From: Oscheius onirici
Taxonomy: Eukaryota; Nematoda; Chromadorea; Rhabditida; Rhabditidae
DNA: 64,000 bases
Assembly: GCA_932521025.1 (NCBI GenBank)
Contig: OW051473.1
Coordinates: 992,001-1,056,000, forward strand
Direction of reading: 5' to 3'
The translations under genes were made by a program, and so were the position numbers. Under the pieces are notes generated by a model that ran no database searches, was not told the origin of the DNA, and saw only the letters and a list, made by a program, of their open reading frames with translations. Positions 1-10,551 of the stretch are shown here, piece after piece; position 1 is the first letter of the stretch; every line of letters begins with the position of its first letter.

Positions 1-261
1 GGTCGATGTTGATGTGGCAAAAATATTTCTCACGTTTCCGATGAATTGATGATTGACTTTTCATTTTTTGCACTTGACTTCACCCTGTAGAATCAAAAAT
101 GACTTGCTCTTGCTTAATTTTGACAACTGTGAACTGGTTATCCTTAGCGAACGATATTTTTTCTATTTGCCAGGAGAATTGTGGGTGGCATTTCACATTC
201 TGTTTTTATGACATTGACAGTTCTAGAACCAATTGATAAAATGGCAAGGAAAAAGAAAACA

Positions 262-871
262 TGTTTTTCTACATACGGAAGATATTTTGAGGCAGTGAGA
301 TACTTCCCTACACTGGATCCTGCGGACATTCGCTTTGTCATCTGTGTACCAAAACAGTCAATCGCTGCCCAATCTGTTACGATGAGAAAGGATTCGTCAC
401 ATCCACTCCTAACTACATGGCTATGGGTTAGTCTTACTATTTTAGGGCAATGAAACCAATTCAGAGCTTGTGAACACTATTGGAAGTCGAAAGGACGAGA
501 TTGCTTTGATGAGAATGGAGCTCAGTGATAAGCAAAAACGCTTTAGGATCCTAGAGCAAGCCAGTCTTCACACCGACTGGGAGTTGTTGACCTTCTGCAA
601 GAATAATGGCATCAGAACTGGGAGCGAGAGCCGCTGGTTCAAATTCAAAAAATTCTTTTTGCCTGGCTCAATGGAGATGAAACAGCAAAGTCAGCAAACT
701 CTGATTAAACTCCGTACGTTTAGCTCACATTTTGTCTTCTTCAGAAGTCTGTTTTACGATACTGTTTCAGAGAAGAAGTATCTGGACGAAAAAACTAACA
801 AGGAGCTGTACAACCTCGAGCTTGCTCTAGCTAGTGGGTTTGAAACATGTACTGAAAAATTTCGAGTTTAG
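262..871 (+). pseudogene. RING-finger protein gene, apparently broken
   Basis: From about 309 one frame reads a RING-HC core: CGHSLCHLC, then CPIC about ten residues on, then a TPNY tail typical of nematode RING proteins. The N-terminal half (CFSTYGRYFEAVRY, ending near 303) lies in another frame, so a 1-base indel in the TTCCC stretch at 304-308 splits the domain. The first zinc-ligand cysteine expected three residues before TCF is absent. Downstream the frame changes again near 427-446 into a Lys/Glu-rich helical region (GSRKDEIALMRMELSDKQ), followed by a probable 57-nt intron (donor GTACGT near 711, acceptor TTTCAG near 767) and a stop at 869-871. RING domains normally act as E3 ubiquitin ligases, but this copy looks non-functional unless the two frame breaks are assembly errors. 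No promoter was identified. Confidence 0.6.
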
Positions 872-1005
872 CTGTCCGTCTCGAAAACATAAACATGAAA
901 GAAAAACTCGAGGAGCATTATCAACCTGGAACAAGTTGTCGCCGCCAGATATAAGGACGACAGTCTGGACAAACCTGCGTAGCTAGCTTTGTTTGCTGTT
1001 ATTGT

Positions 1006-1037
1006 ACAAAGAGGACAGTTATGGGCAGATATTTCAG
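1006..1037. repeat. 32-bp direct repeat, copy 1
   Basis: This 32-base stretch recurs at 1298-1329 with one difference (GGGCAG versus GGGTAG). Both copies end in ATATTTCAG, so they could mimic splice acceptors. The rest of 872-1555 holds no gene I can support. Confidence 0.7.
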
Positions 1038-1297
1038 TTTGTTCTAATCACATCATTTATTGCTAGCATAAATATCCACATTCATTAGACGGTAAAAGGA
1101 CCCGAGGTGTTTTTTGCACTCACACCCTTGAATCAAAATCAAAAGCCCTTCAGAGGTCGATTGTTTTATCGAAATTTTATAAGAAATACAGCTACCACGT
1201 CTGTTTTAAAATTAATCCCTTTTCACGGTGTTCTGAAGCTGTAGATAACTGTATATTGGGGTTAGGTTCTTCAAAACGGTACTAGTTTGTGACTAGA

Positions 1298-1329
1298 ACA
1301 AAGAGGACAGTTATGGGTAGATATTTCAG
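1298..1329. repeat. 32-bp direct repeat, copy 2
   Basis: Near-identical partner of 1006-1037. A further short similarity (TACTAATTTGTG) recurs at about 1333 and 1501, suggesting local duplication. No open element ends or terminal inverted repeats were seen. Confidence 0.65.
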
Positions 1330-1555
1330 ATATTTACTAATTTGTGAGAAAGATATGCAAACGCCACTGAGCTAGAGAGCCATCGGTGTTCTAAACAAAC
1401 CCATTGAAAAGTGAAAATTGCTGCGTAGTAACGCTCAAGGGTTTGGACGAGATACCCGTGTTCGGATTCACCCACGCCGGGTTTCGGGTTTGTATGTATA
1501 TTACTAATTTGTGTCAACGTGTTATTTTTCATTGTGATTGCTGATCGACTACCAG

Positions 1556-1621
1556 ATAGGAGACATCAATCTGACTCTGGAGCCCGCCGAGAAAGTTCTC
1601 TTCTCAAACAAGAAGGCGTAG
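1556..1621 (+). pseudogene. Possible orphan 3' exon, unrecognised
   Basis: After an acceptor-like TACCAG, 21 codons read IGDINLTLEPAEKVLFSNKK plus Ala and end in TAG at 1619-1621. The residue composition looks like real protein, but I find no matching upstream exon in 872-1555. It may be the remnant of a duplicated gene. I do not recognise the family. Confidence 0.25.
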
Positions 1622-1841
1622 CCCGTGATGCACCTTTTTATGCGTTAAATAGCAAGAGACGTGTAAAACAAGACTTGTTGAGTTTTGTTGACTTGACTGC
1701 GTAACAAAATTTCTCAGAAAATTTCTTGCGCTATACAATTGGTTAGGTGACAACGTAGAAACGCAGATGCAGCAGTGTCTTCATTTACTTCTTGTGCGAC
1801 TCTGGTCCAAGGAGGTGGCAAAACTCCTTCTAGGATTTGTT

Positions 1842-3848
1842 TTAATTGTGGGTCAGCCTTGCAAAACTGACCGAAGGTTTCCACATAACGTCTCCTTCTT
1901 TGCACTGGAATGCCTCTTGGAATTCTTTGGAATGCATCATCAAAGCTGGAAAAAGTGAAGTTGTGCGATGCGCCTAAGAGAGCTCACCGTTAATTCTCGC
2001 AGGATGTGGCGAGTGCGGATTCGTAAAAGTTTTTGGCTGAATTTGGCAGTGAACAACAACAAGAAAAACGTACATAATCATGTGGTAGCTCACAGAATGT
2101 AATCGCTGGGCCGTAAAACAAGAACTGTTCTTTAGTTATGTCCAATTTGGAATTGACTTTAAACTCTGTCGCGTGATAAAGTTGAAGAATCATTTCGAGG
2201 GACGTGACATCAGGCGCATCCTCAGTGATTGTTTTTTCCCCAGACCAACAGTGGTAGGTTTCATTAGCACACACTTGCTTTCGGTGTTGTTTTAGACAGT
2301 CAATGTTTTCTGGCATCAAAGCGGAATACGACTTCGGGTCAACAAATAGACTGTGTCCAATCTCGTGACCAAGTATAAAGCCAACTGTCGCAATCTGAAA
2401 CACACATTGTCATAACTTTCTTGGTTGCAGGATGTTTAAAAGTACAAGGGTGCGGATAACAACCCATATCTTCTGTTAACCCTAAAATTTCTTCACTACG
2501 AAAATGAATAGCGCAAGATGAATTTTATCTCGGGTGAGTGTTGTCCTGCGTGTATTTTGTATCCTGCATGTCGTTTGTCTATTACTCATTAAAAATCCGG
2601 CAAAGCAACTGACTCGCGATAGTGGATCATTCAAAAAGTAGAAGTTTGCCGCCGGCCAAAGGCCAACTTCAGTTCCGCCAAATTGAGCGTTGAATGAGTA
2701 CCCATTTCCCCAGAAAAATGGAACTCTGAGCTTATGTGCCGTATTTAAAGCGGATCGATGTAGACAATAAAGCCGTTCAAGCGCAGGGTTTGCTCCTGTT
2801 CTAAAAAAAAGAAGTCATCTTCTTAACAGAAAAGACCACTTACATTACAGATTTGCAGTCGTTGTAAGTGTCAGCTGTGGCAGCAATAAAATTAAGGTAT
2901 TCCTGATGGTCTAGTGCTAGCAGCATTACTAAGCCGTCAATCGTTTTCTGATAGAACCCCTGAAGATTTTTGTATTTCATCCATGGAGTGTTCTGAAGAA
3001 AACAATAAGATTGGTCACATTCGAAACAAACTTCAAATGTCGATTTATATACATCTTGCAATTGATTGAAAAGTTTGTAGTTGTCAACTTGTGCTCTGTT
3101 GTACTGCATTTTTAATTCGTTGTCAGAATCCATGAGTCTGAAGAGCTGATAAAGCAGGTTTCGAAAGAACAGCACCTCAAAAAGCCGTCCATCAAACCCA
3201 AAGTGTTTGAAATTGCTATGTAGTTCATCGTCTCTGATGTGTGCATAGCCTGTTGGTAGCTGGCTACTAATTGTTCAACAAGCATCTCAGTGGTAATGTT
3301 AGTGTCGCCGATGTCTCTGAGCGACGTTATTTGTAAAAGTTACAGCTCTACCTTACAGAGGGTTGCGGCCCCAATGGCTAACCAGTTTTTGACATTGTGC
3401 AGGAGCTGCGTTGCATCTTAATTTTAATACTAATGTGTTGTTCACTGATACTTACACCTCCTCAGCTCTTTTCCTGAATTCTTCCGCGGAAACATCTGTT
3501 AGAGGAGCTATTGATGCGGCCGAAAAATCTGATACAAAACGTAAAATACGTAACTCACTTCGGAGAACGCTATTCCTGCTCCAGACATGTGTGCTCTCAT
3601 TTTTTCCTTCAAATGATCCTCTGCATAGCTGACCAGATATTCGTCCTTGGGTACCGCAGAGCACACATGCTTGTAGAAATCATCGCAAGGCGAGATCGAC
3701 TTGTTCAGAAAGCTGAAATCTTTTTGAAGAAGGAAAAAGAGGAGAATATTCACTTGCGGAGATGGTAGACCATGCGATCCTCCGAGGTTGCTGAAGAGAC
3801 TTCAAAAGCCTCCACAGGAAGCAGAATGAGTAAAAGAACCCAGAACAT
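1842..3848 (-). CDS. M13 (neprilysin-like) zinc metallopeptidase, short form
   Basis: Hand-spliced in about eleven exons, this gives roughly 460 residues, against about 700-750 for typical M13 enzymes. It begins MFWVLLLILLPVEAF at 3848, a signal peptide without the usual long cytoplasmic tail, so the product is probably secreted. The M13 landmarks follow in order: SPCDDFYKHVC, a helical N lobe, a degenerate NAxY/PAG region (NAQFGG, then WPAANFYF), the zinc motif GHEIGH (near 2350), the third-ligand motif EDAPD in place of ENIAD, FLFYG, NPHSP-ARIN, and a C-terminal EFQEAFQCKEGD. His, Glu and Asp of the catalytic set are present, so peptidase activity on extracellular peptides is plausible. The NG/AD surroundings are diverged and the canonical last Cys-x-Trp is altered. 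Exon 3 (about 3450-3500) is the least certain part. It heads a tandem array with 4097-5983 and 6001-7240. Confidence 0.82.
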
Positions 3849-4096
3849 GTCTCCCTCTTCAACCAACATTGTGACTTTTATACTAACCTTTTTTTTCATT
3901 TTGATCTCTACTTGAAAAAGTTGAAAGGTATGTTTCATGCAATAACCAGCTTCTTTTTTGAAACGACGTGAAAAGAACTATTCACGCAAGCAAATCCAAG
4001 TCACAAAGAAAACAACTTTTAGTGCTTTATCGAAACACAGTTAAAAAAACGTAGTAAATTGTGTTTATCTGCGTAGCTTGTAAGAATCAGGCCCGA

Positions 4097-5983
4097 TCAA
4101 ATTGCAAAAATTGTTCTGAAAAAAATTTGCATCAAAGAAACTTGACAACGCACCGGCTCGGCCCACATCTTGTCTCCACGTTTACATTTAAAAGCCTCGT
4201 GGAATTCTGCAGAATGCATGAACAGAGCTGGAAAACTTCTTTAGTACTTTTACGTGTTTCAGATATTACCATTGAACCTGGGTTTTCTGAGTGAATGCAC
4301 ATCATAGTCGCCATTGGGGTGTTGATAATGAACTGTCGCATTAATTTGTGCGCAAAACAATGACGGTATTCCGTAAAACAGGAACTGATTTTTGGTTACA
4401 TTGAGTCTTGCGTCTAGTGGCATTTTGTTCTTGACTTGGTTATATAATTGCAAAAGTACTGCTAAGCCCGACACATCCGGTGCATCTTCCCCGATTGTAA
4501 TGTTTCCAGACATACATGACCCATTACAGACTCTCTGACGGTGTTCTCGGGGCTGCATATGCGTCGTTGGATAACAGTGCTGCATTGGCTGCAAGGCTAT
4601 CAATATTTCCGGTATGTGATATTTCTTGCGAGCATTTTCAAAAGACACCATCAAGCATGCTAAAAACTCCACTCGCTTATTAAATCCAAATCTGAATAAA
4701 TTGTTACGTTTCTAAAAAGCACTCACGCTACAGATATGCATCCCTGGTATTCACGAGATGCATAGTTTAAAAACTTTTCGAACGCACTATCATCGAAGTA
4801 TAAACGGAACTCTACAGACTGGATAGCTTGCCTCAGAACATTCTCAATGTACTTGTTCTTCAGTACCCATGGGCCTGAAACTAAAACTGCTCTGAAGTTA
4901 AAAAGTTAACCTTGTGATTAGTTTGGTACAGTTGGCGTAGCATCGTGAAAATTGAATAGTTTTCAAGTTCTTGATTAAACTTCTCCTTCAAATTTTTGTT
5001 CGTTTCCAGAAATCTGCAAGTTACAGCTAATTGCATTTACTTTATAAACAAACCTTAGAAAAGCTTCAACTGCAATGCTTCCGGTTAAAGTGTTTTCCTA
5101 AAAAAATTTAATATCCTGCATGCAGTTTAACATATACGATATTCATGCACAACTTAATTCAAAACGTCTATGCTTCCAATTACGAAAGCAATAGTTTGTT
5201 TTTTGATGTATCAAACAATTTGATAACACTTTGAACTGGTAGACTTACAAACGAAGAGTAGAGGATGTCGTAAGATACTTGTATCTTCACGTAAAAGCTT
5301 GCAAACTCTTTTGAATATCTTTGTTTACTCATGGGTGCTACGAGAGAATTCCTGTAAAAATGCAATGGGTTCAACGCAATCGGGTTTGCGCTTTAACACA
5401 CTTGATGGAGGCCGAAACAGGCGTTTCAGGTGTGTTAAAATTTGCCTGGTTTTATAGAATCCGTGCGGATACTATGAAAACGGACAAAAAAGTTGTGTAG
5501 ACGAGCTTTTTTGAGTCTTTTTCTTACAAGGAGTTGGTGCTCCAGTAGGAGTGAAGTCGCTGACAGCGGTCAATAGATTTGCCGCAAAGAATTAGTATCT
5601 CCTTCTTTTGTTCGGCATGTTCAAAGTTTTCCACAGTTAAATTTTTGATTGTTGTCATAACCTATATAATATTTGTATTTGGAAATTTTATCACTCACAT
5701 CTCTGAGCAGAGCTCCTGCAACTGACTCGTATTTTGGTTGCACAAACCCAACCGATTTTACAGCTAATGATTCAACGTCTTGGCCGACTGGAACTTTGGA
5801 ACAAACATGTTCGTAGAAGTCATCGCATGAAGATACATCATTGTTTGTATACCTATCACACTAATGTTTACGTAAAGAACTTACTTCAAAATTTACTCAC
5901 TCGACCAAGTAGTCATCACTTTTAACTGGAACTGTTTGAGCAAACTCAGACTATAGGTAACAAACAAATATGAGAAACCACAT
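4097..5983 (-). CDS. M13-like protein lacking HExxH, with stop in signal peptide
   Basis: This is a close relative of the gene at 1842-3848, with matching exon order: CDDFYEHVC, CGKSIDRCQ, PWVLKNKYIENV, REYQGC, GEDAPDVSG, FLFYG, VHSLRKPRFNGN and EFHEAFKCKRGD. The stretch between the KKYHIPE helix and REHRQRVC is contracted in frame, removing the NAxY box and the whole HExxH helix. The product therefore cannot bind catalytic zinc in the family manner, and it would be a pseudoenzyme if made. The apparent start at 5983 reads MWFLIFVCYL and then an in-frame TAG at 5951-5953 before SEFAQTV. This may be a real disabling change, or the TATAG may be a splice acceptor with an unseen first exon. I call it a probable pseudogene or pseudo-peptidase. 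Confidence 0.65.
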
Positions 5984-6000
5984 TCTTAGCATATAAAATA

Positions 6001-7240
6001 TCACTCCGTTTCGGTTCGTTTATCCAGTCCAAAGCTGAAATCAATTTTTTTCCTTGTAAGTTGGTAAATTCAAATGCAAAAATACAAAAACGCCGAAAAC
6101 AATGTGTCATAGACAACCAGTAAGTCCAAGTTACTTACGCGACAGCAACACATCCGTGATGTTCCCGCAGAGCAAAGTTCAAAGCTTTTTCCAAGTTATC
6201 GTCGTCCAAATATAGTTTGAAATCAATTTCGTTTAGGTTCCTTTCGAAGATTTTTCTTAAGGGCCCGCTTTTTTGAATCCACGTACTTTTCTGAAAGAAA
6301 CAATGAATTTCAAAATAATCTCTCAATAAAACATCTATATTTTTCAAATACAGCTTAAGAAGAACTGTGAAAAGCTTATGGTTTTGCAATTGAGCTCCGT
6401 TAAATCTTCTCTTGGCATCTTTGTGCACGTTTAAATATCTGAAGAATAATCTATATCTTTCGAAAAACAAACCTTTGAAAAGCTTCAAGAGTTACAGCTC
6501 CAAGAATTACTTGTTTCTGAAAATATTTGGACTATTTAGTTCAGTAGTAATTGCACTAGAGTGCAATCAAATAAATGTCGAAATAACGTTGTGCGAACAT
6601 AACTTTACAGTCTAGAGGTTTTGCTCTAACGCTGTTTTTTAAACGTTTGATAGTCGTTTTCAGCTTAATTTGAATATATTTTCAGCAGAGCTACTGAAAT
6701 AATGTTGGGGCTCCAGGTATAGTTGTACAAGTTCTTGAGCATATTGTTCTGGTGTTAGATGAGCTGTGTCAAGTGTATCACTGAAAAAAGGTTAAACTTC
6801 AAAGCGTCTAATTCTTGCAATGGGTTATAGTTCCAGTAGGCGTAGAGCTGTTGACAACGGTCGAGGAATTCATGACAGATCTTCAGAATATCAATTTCAA
6901 GCATTCTTCAATTTAGTTTTGTTTCCGGAAGAGTGGCACTTTGATTAAAAGTCTGCATTTTCTTTACAATTGACTCATAATGGCACTACTTCAATAATTG
7001 TTTTGGCTGCAGCTGAAATATAATCATCAAGCTTCGGTACCAATGTTGTAAGAGAAAGGCTTTGAAGTTCCATTCCCGTTGGAATATTTGAACATACGTG
7101 ATTGTAAAAATCATTGCATGGACAGATTTTGTCATTTTATACCTGAGGCCCATATTTACAAGAGAAAAGCTTACTTCAAGATCTGTTTGACTAAATAGTC
7201 GGTTATATACGAATTCCGCAAAACTTTTTGAAGACAAACA
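6001..7240 (-). pseudogene. Truncated third M13 paralog
   Basis: Exons homologous to the two neighbours read CPCNDFYNHVC, CHEFLDRCQQLYAYW, VTLEAFQR, HKDAKRRFNGAQ, WIQKSGPLRK and REHHGCVAVA. The last exon reads FGLDKRTETE and stops at 6001-6003, 17 bp before the start of the next M13 gene. It corresponds to the FGFNKRVE exon of that gene, so everything downstream, including the catalytic domain, is missing. Two more lesions are visible: a one-base deficit in the A-run near 7130-7137 that puts the CPCNDFY exon out of frame, and an in-frame TGA at 6908-6910. No signal peptide was found near 7240-7300. It looks like a dead duplicate cut by the tandem duplication breakpoint. Confidence 0.68.
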
Positions 7241-7439
7241 GTTTTTTAAAAAAAGAACGAGAATTCCACCAGTTGATTTGAAATTATATAGGAATCATTT
7301 ATCTTCTGGATTTCCAACTTTATCAGATGTTTGAACTTTCCCTACTAGTACAAATATCCTCTCCCTCCACAAATGTGATTTCCTTTCTGAAATAAACTTG
7401 GTGTGATAAGTTATTTGTTTTTTTCTAGTGGTTATGAAT

Positions 7440-7620
7440 ATGCACTGTATCGGTAGTCTGTCTTGGTAGAACTACCTAAATGTCTTGGTAGTACTACTCC
7501 AGCCGTGGTAGTAGTACTAGCCTAACTGTATTAGTCGCGCTACCTTATCAGTCGTGGTAACTTTACTTCTATTGTATCAGTAGGAGTACTCCACTGTCGT
7601 AGTAGCAACCTCAAAAATCG
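7440..7620. repeat. Degenerate short-repeat tract
   Basis: About eight diverged units built around GGTAGTACTAC / GTCGTGGTAG recur every 20-25 bp on the + strand. The surrounding 7250-8156 has no gene I can support and separates the M13 cluster from the collagen. Confidence 0.45.
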
Positions 7621-8156
7621 TGTTTACAGCCTGTTTACATCATTTTATAAGATCGTTATATCAAATTTAATCGTATTCGTTCTGGCTCGATGGCCTCCTC
7701 ATCCAGAATGTCAAGCTAGGCAGAGCATGGCGATAGTTGATCCAGCCTTCTTGCAAGCCGGGCTCAGCTACTGATCGAAAGAAATGTGCTTCAAGTTCAC
7801 CTCGGCCGGATCGTTGACATCTAGCATATCTGCATGTTTTTGGTGTACAAATGAGTTGGCTGGCAGTGATAGCCCTGTTAGTTGTACGTGTTGACGGAAT
7901 ACAAACTATCAGTTAACCTTTTTGACCAAGCAAACGATCTCATTTAAGAAGAAAGCAACGAAGTCCCATCTTCCTCATTTTATTTCTCACATCTTCTGAA
8001 CGAAAGCTTTTTTTTTGCTATCCACATTTGGGAGAAAGTTAGCCGCGGTTTCACTATGGGCAGGTGCCACTAGATCGGACAACTTTTTTCTCCGCGAGTG
8101 AACCCGGCAGCTTTTGCTATTTAAGTCGGCCAGGGTGGCAGATTTCCATCATCGCA

Positions 8157-9372
8157 ATGTCTGATCGTCTAGTAATCAAAGTGAGCTACAATTTTTTAGT
8201 TTTCGCATTTCTATTTCAGATGGCCTCTGTGGCCAGCGCGACAGCCCTTACAATCGCGTTAGGCTTTTCTCTAGTCATATTCAATGACCTGAATGACTGG
8301 CACGGAGAAATTAAAGTGGAAATGAAAGAGTTTCAGGTATTTAGACCGATTTAAAAAAAACACTCTTAGGTTTACACAGACGATGCTTGGAACGCACTTC
8401 TTGTGCAGGCTCGTCCTTCTCTAGATGCCATTATCGGAAGAAACAAGAGACAAGCTGGAAAGTGCAATTGTGGAGAAAAGGCAAAGAACTGTCCTCAGGG
8501 TCCCCCTGGACCCAAAGGAGCACCTGGAGATGCTGGTAAGCTTCCAAATTACGCATATAACTTTTTAGATCATTTAACACAATATAAAGCGAAAATGTAG
8601 TCAAAGTCTAGATTTTTCAGCTACATTCCCACTATTTAGGTGATGATGGATTAGATGGAGAACCTGGACAAGATGGAACAGCTTCGTCCGATGACCATGT
8701 TGGAACTTCCGGAAAGTGCATCAAGTGCCCAGCGGGACCTCCTGGCAAAAGAGGACCTCAGGTTTTTAAAACAAACTATTTATTTCAAAGAGCAAAACTT
8801 TAGGGTTCGAGAGGACCTATGGGTCGTCCTGGACAAGATGGTCGACCGGGACGTGACGGCAAGAACGGAAATCACGGACAGTGTGGTCCTGCAGGAGATT
8901 TGGGAGAGGATGGACAGCCGGGAAAAGATGGAGAGAAGGGTGAAGACGGTAAAAATGGAACTCGCGGGCAAGGAAAACCTGGACCGGCTGGTCCAGCCGG
9001 AGGCCCTGGAAGTGAGGGACGTCCTGGTCGTCGTGGAGAAGATGGCCAACCCGGAGAGATTGGACCGATGGGACCTGCTGGAGATGCAGGTATAGTATCT
9101 AAAAATAGATTTCTTTATATTTATATTTTCTTCTAATTCAAGAAGTTGCAGGACAAGATGGAGAGTCTGGAGAGGATGGTCAGCCTGGACAGGATGGAGA
9201 GGCAGGAGTTCCTGGCTCAGATGCTAGCTACTGTCCATGCCCTGACAGATCCTCTAACGTTCAACAGGCTCCCGGATACGAGCCCAATGCTGCTGAGACC
9301 AAGACAGCCCCTGACGCTCAGACGGGAGGATACCGAAGAATCGTTCGCAGAAGAAAGATTCTTGCTAACTGA
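8157..9372 (+). CDS. Cuticle collagen
   Basis: The exons are 8157-8180, 8220-8336, 8370-8535, 8640-8761, 8804-9089 and 9152-9372. All phases close and give 311 residues, normal for the family. Order: a short N-terminus, a hydrophobic signal-anchor segment (about residues 9-30), a furin-type RNKR cleavage site at about 71-74, a [10 protein letters not shown] cysteine cluster, then Gly-X-Y blocks broken by CIKCP, a further cysteine interruption, and a C-terminal CPCP followed by a basic RRIVRRRK tail. Nematode cuticle collagens are secreted, processed and trimerised into the cuticle. Introns are 33-104 nt. AATAAA follows at 9376. The ATG at 8157 is chosen because exon 1 is eight codons with a good donor and joins in frame. 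Confidence 0.95.
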
Positions 9373-9375
9373 AGG

Positions 9376-9381
9376 AATAAA
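9376..9381 (+). terminator. Polyadenylation signal of the collagen gene
   Basis: AATAAA lies four bases after the collagen stop codon. A nematode 3' UTR this short is plausible, and cleavage would fall about 10-20 nt further on. Confidence 0.5.
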
Positions 9382-9700
9382 GATCTTGCTTTCAGTGTTT
9401 CAATAATGTTAACGGGCATCTGGATGAAACAGTTAAGGGTTATCTGACATTGAGCAACAGGATGTGAGTACAGCTGAGCACAAAATGGTAGTTGTCTGAA
9501 AAAGATCAGTCAATTTTTAAAATTGTAACATGAGAACCTGCTCTAAGAACAATTGCCGCTGATGCTAGTAGTCCAATAGATGGCGAATTCCAATTTTCTG
9601 TCTGAGAGATTGAAGACATTGAAAAACTACATGTTACCAATATTTTATTTATATTCCCGCTACCCAGTTTAACAACAAAAAATGTCACAGGATTTGCTGA

Positions 9701-10510
9701 TCAGCTGGGTGAAACAGTCAAGTCGGTGTCAAAATGAACAAAGCCAATCTTTTGAAGCTTCTTTTGAAGGTTGTCTGCCAATAGATCCCACATTGCCTGT
9801 GTAGCTCCCTGAATATCAAACTTTTCTTAATGTTGATCTGACTGACCATGGTCGAAGAAAATGTTCCAGTTATGGTGAAAGTTACATCTTCAGGTCCTTC
9901 AGTGTGGCCTACGTCGCAAACAACCACAGTCCCGTCCGCTGAAAAATGTGTTTTTAAAATATGTGTAAACAGACTAGATATAGCGTAGCGAGGTTCGGTA
10001 ACAGGTGGATTTGGCACGATGCAGTTTTCATCAGCAAGCGCATTTGTACTGATCTTAATGGCATACAGCTTCTTGTTGTCACCGTTTGAAATAGGAACTG
10101 TCACCGTGACCATGTCTTGAGGTAAATTAAATTCCGCCAGAACTGCATCGACCTGAAACCAATTTTTTCAGTTGATTTTCTGCTTAGGCATTGAGAAACC
10201 ACTAAGTTCAACATGAGTATTTTAATACTTACAAACAACTCTATGTCTGGTCTTACTACATCTTCGATCACAGCGATTCCTTCTCTCTTTTGGGGAACAA
10301 CTACCGTTCCTCCTGCTGCTGGAGGTCCTGTCCAGCGAGCATCGAGATTGACATCTTTCATCAAGAATGTCATACTTGTGTAGAGAGTGTTGTCGCCTGA
10401 ATCGCATTATTTTCTCAAAAAGCCGTTTTACCAGTTGTAGGCATGTTCGAAGGGTTGCATCCGAAAGCGGCAGAAAATGCAGATAGGAGAAGAAGAACAG
10501 AGGGAGCCAT
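9701..10510 (-). CDS. Secreted protein, unrecognised
   Basis: Exons on the minus strand are 10432-10510, 10233-10396, 9975-10152, 9847-9938 and 9701-9808, giving 206 residues in a closed frame. The N-terminus MAPSVLLLLSAFSAAFG is a clear signal peptide. The mature part has a CNPSNM start, a PPAAGGTVVVPQKREG stretch, a beta-rich middle (VTVTVPISNGDNKKLYAIKI), single cysteines near ENCIVPNPPV and VVCDVGHTEG, and a C-terminal amphipathic helix (NLQKKLQKIG). There is no transmembrane segment after the signal peptide. I do not recognise the family. Alternating hydrophobic strands suggest a lipid-transfer or adhesion-type beta fold, but that is only inference. Confidence 0.82.
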
Positions 10511-10544
10511 GAGAGCCGAATGACCATCTCTCCTCCGAAGACGC

Positions 10545-10551
10545 TTTTATA
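10545..10551 (-). promoter_or_regulatory. TATA box of the secreted-protein gene
   Basis: Read on the minus strand, TATAAAA lies about 35 bp upstream of the ATG at 10510, leaving room for a very short leader. The region 10552-11731 carries no gene I can support. Confidence 0.5.

Noticed and set aside
427-445. A 19-base GT...AG interval in the RING gene that might be an ultra-short intron; similar ones at 15943-15963 (21 nt) and near 38090-38112 (22 nt, minus strand).
   Set aside because: None restores the reading frame when removed, and they are far below normal nematode intron length. I treat them as frame breaks.
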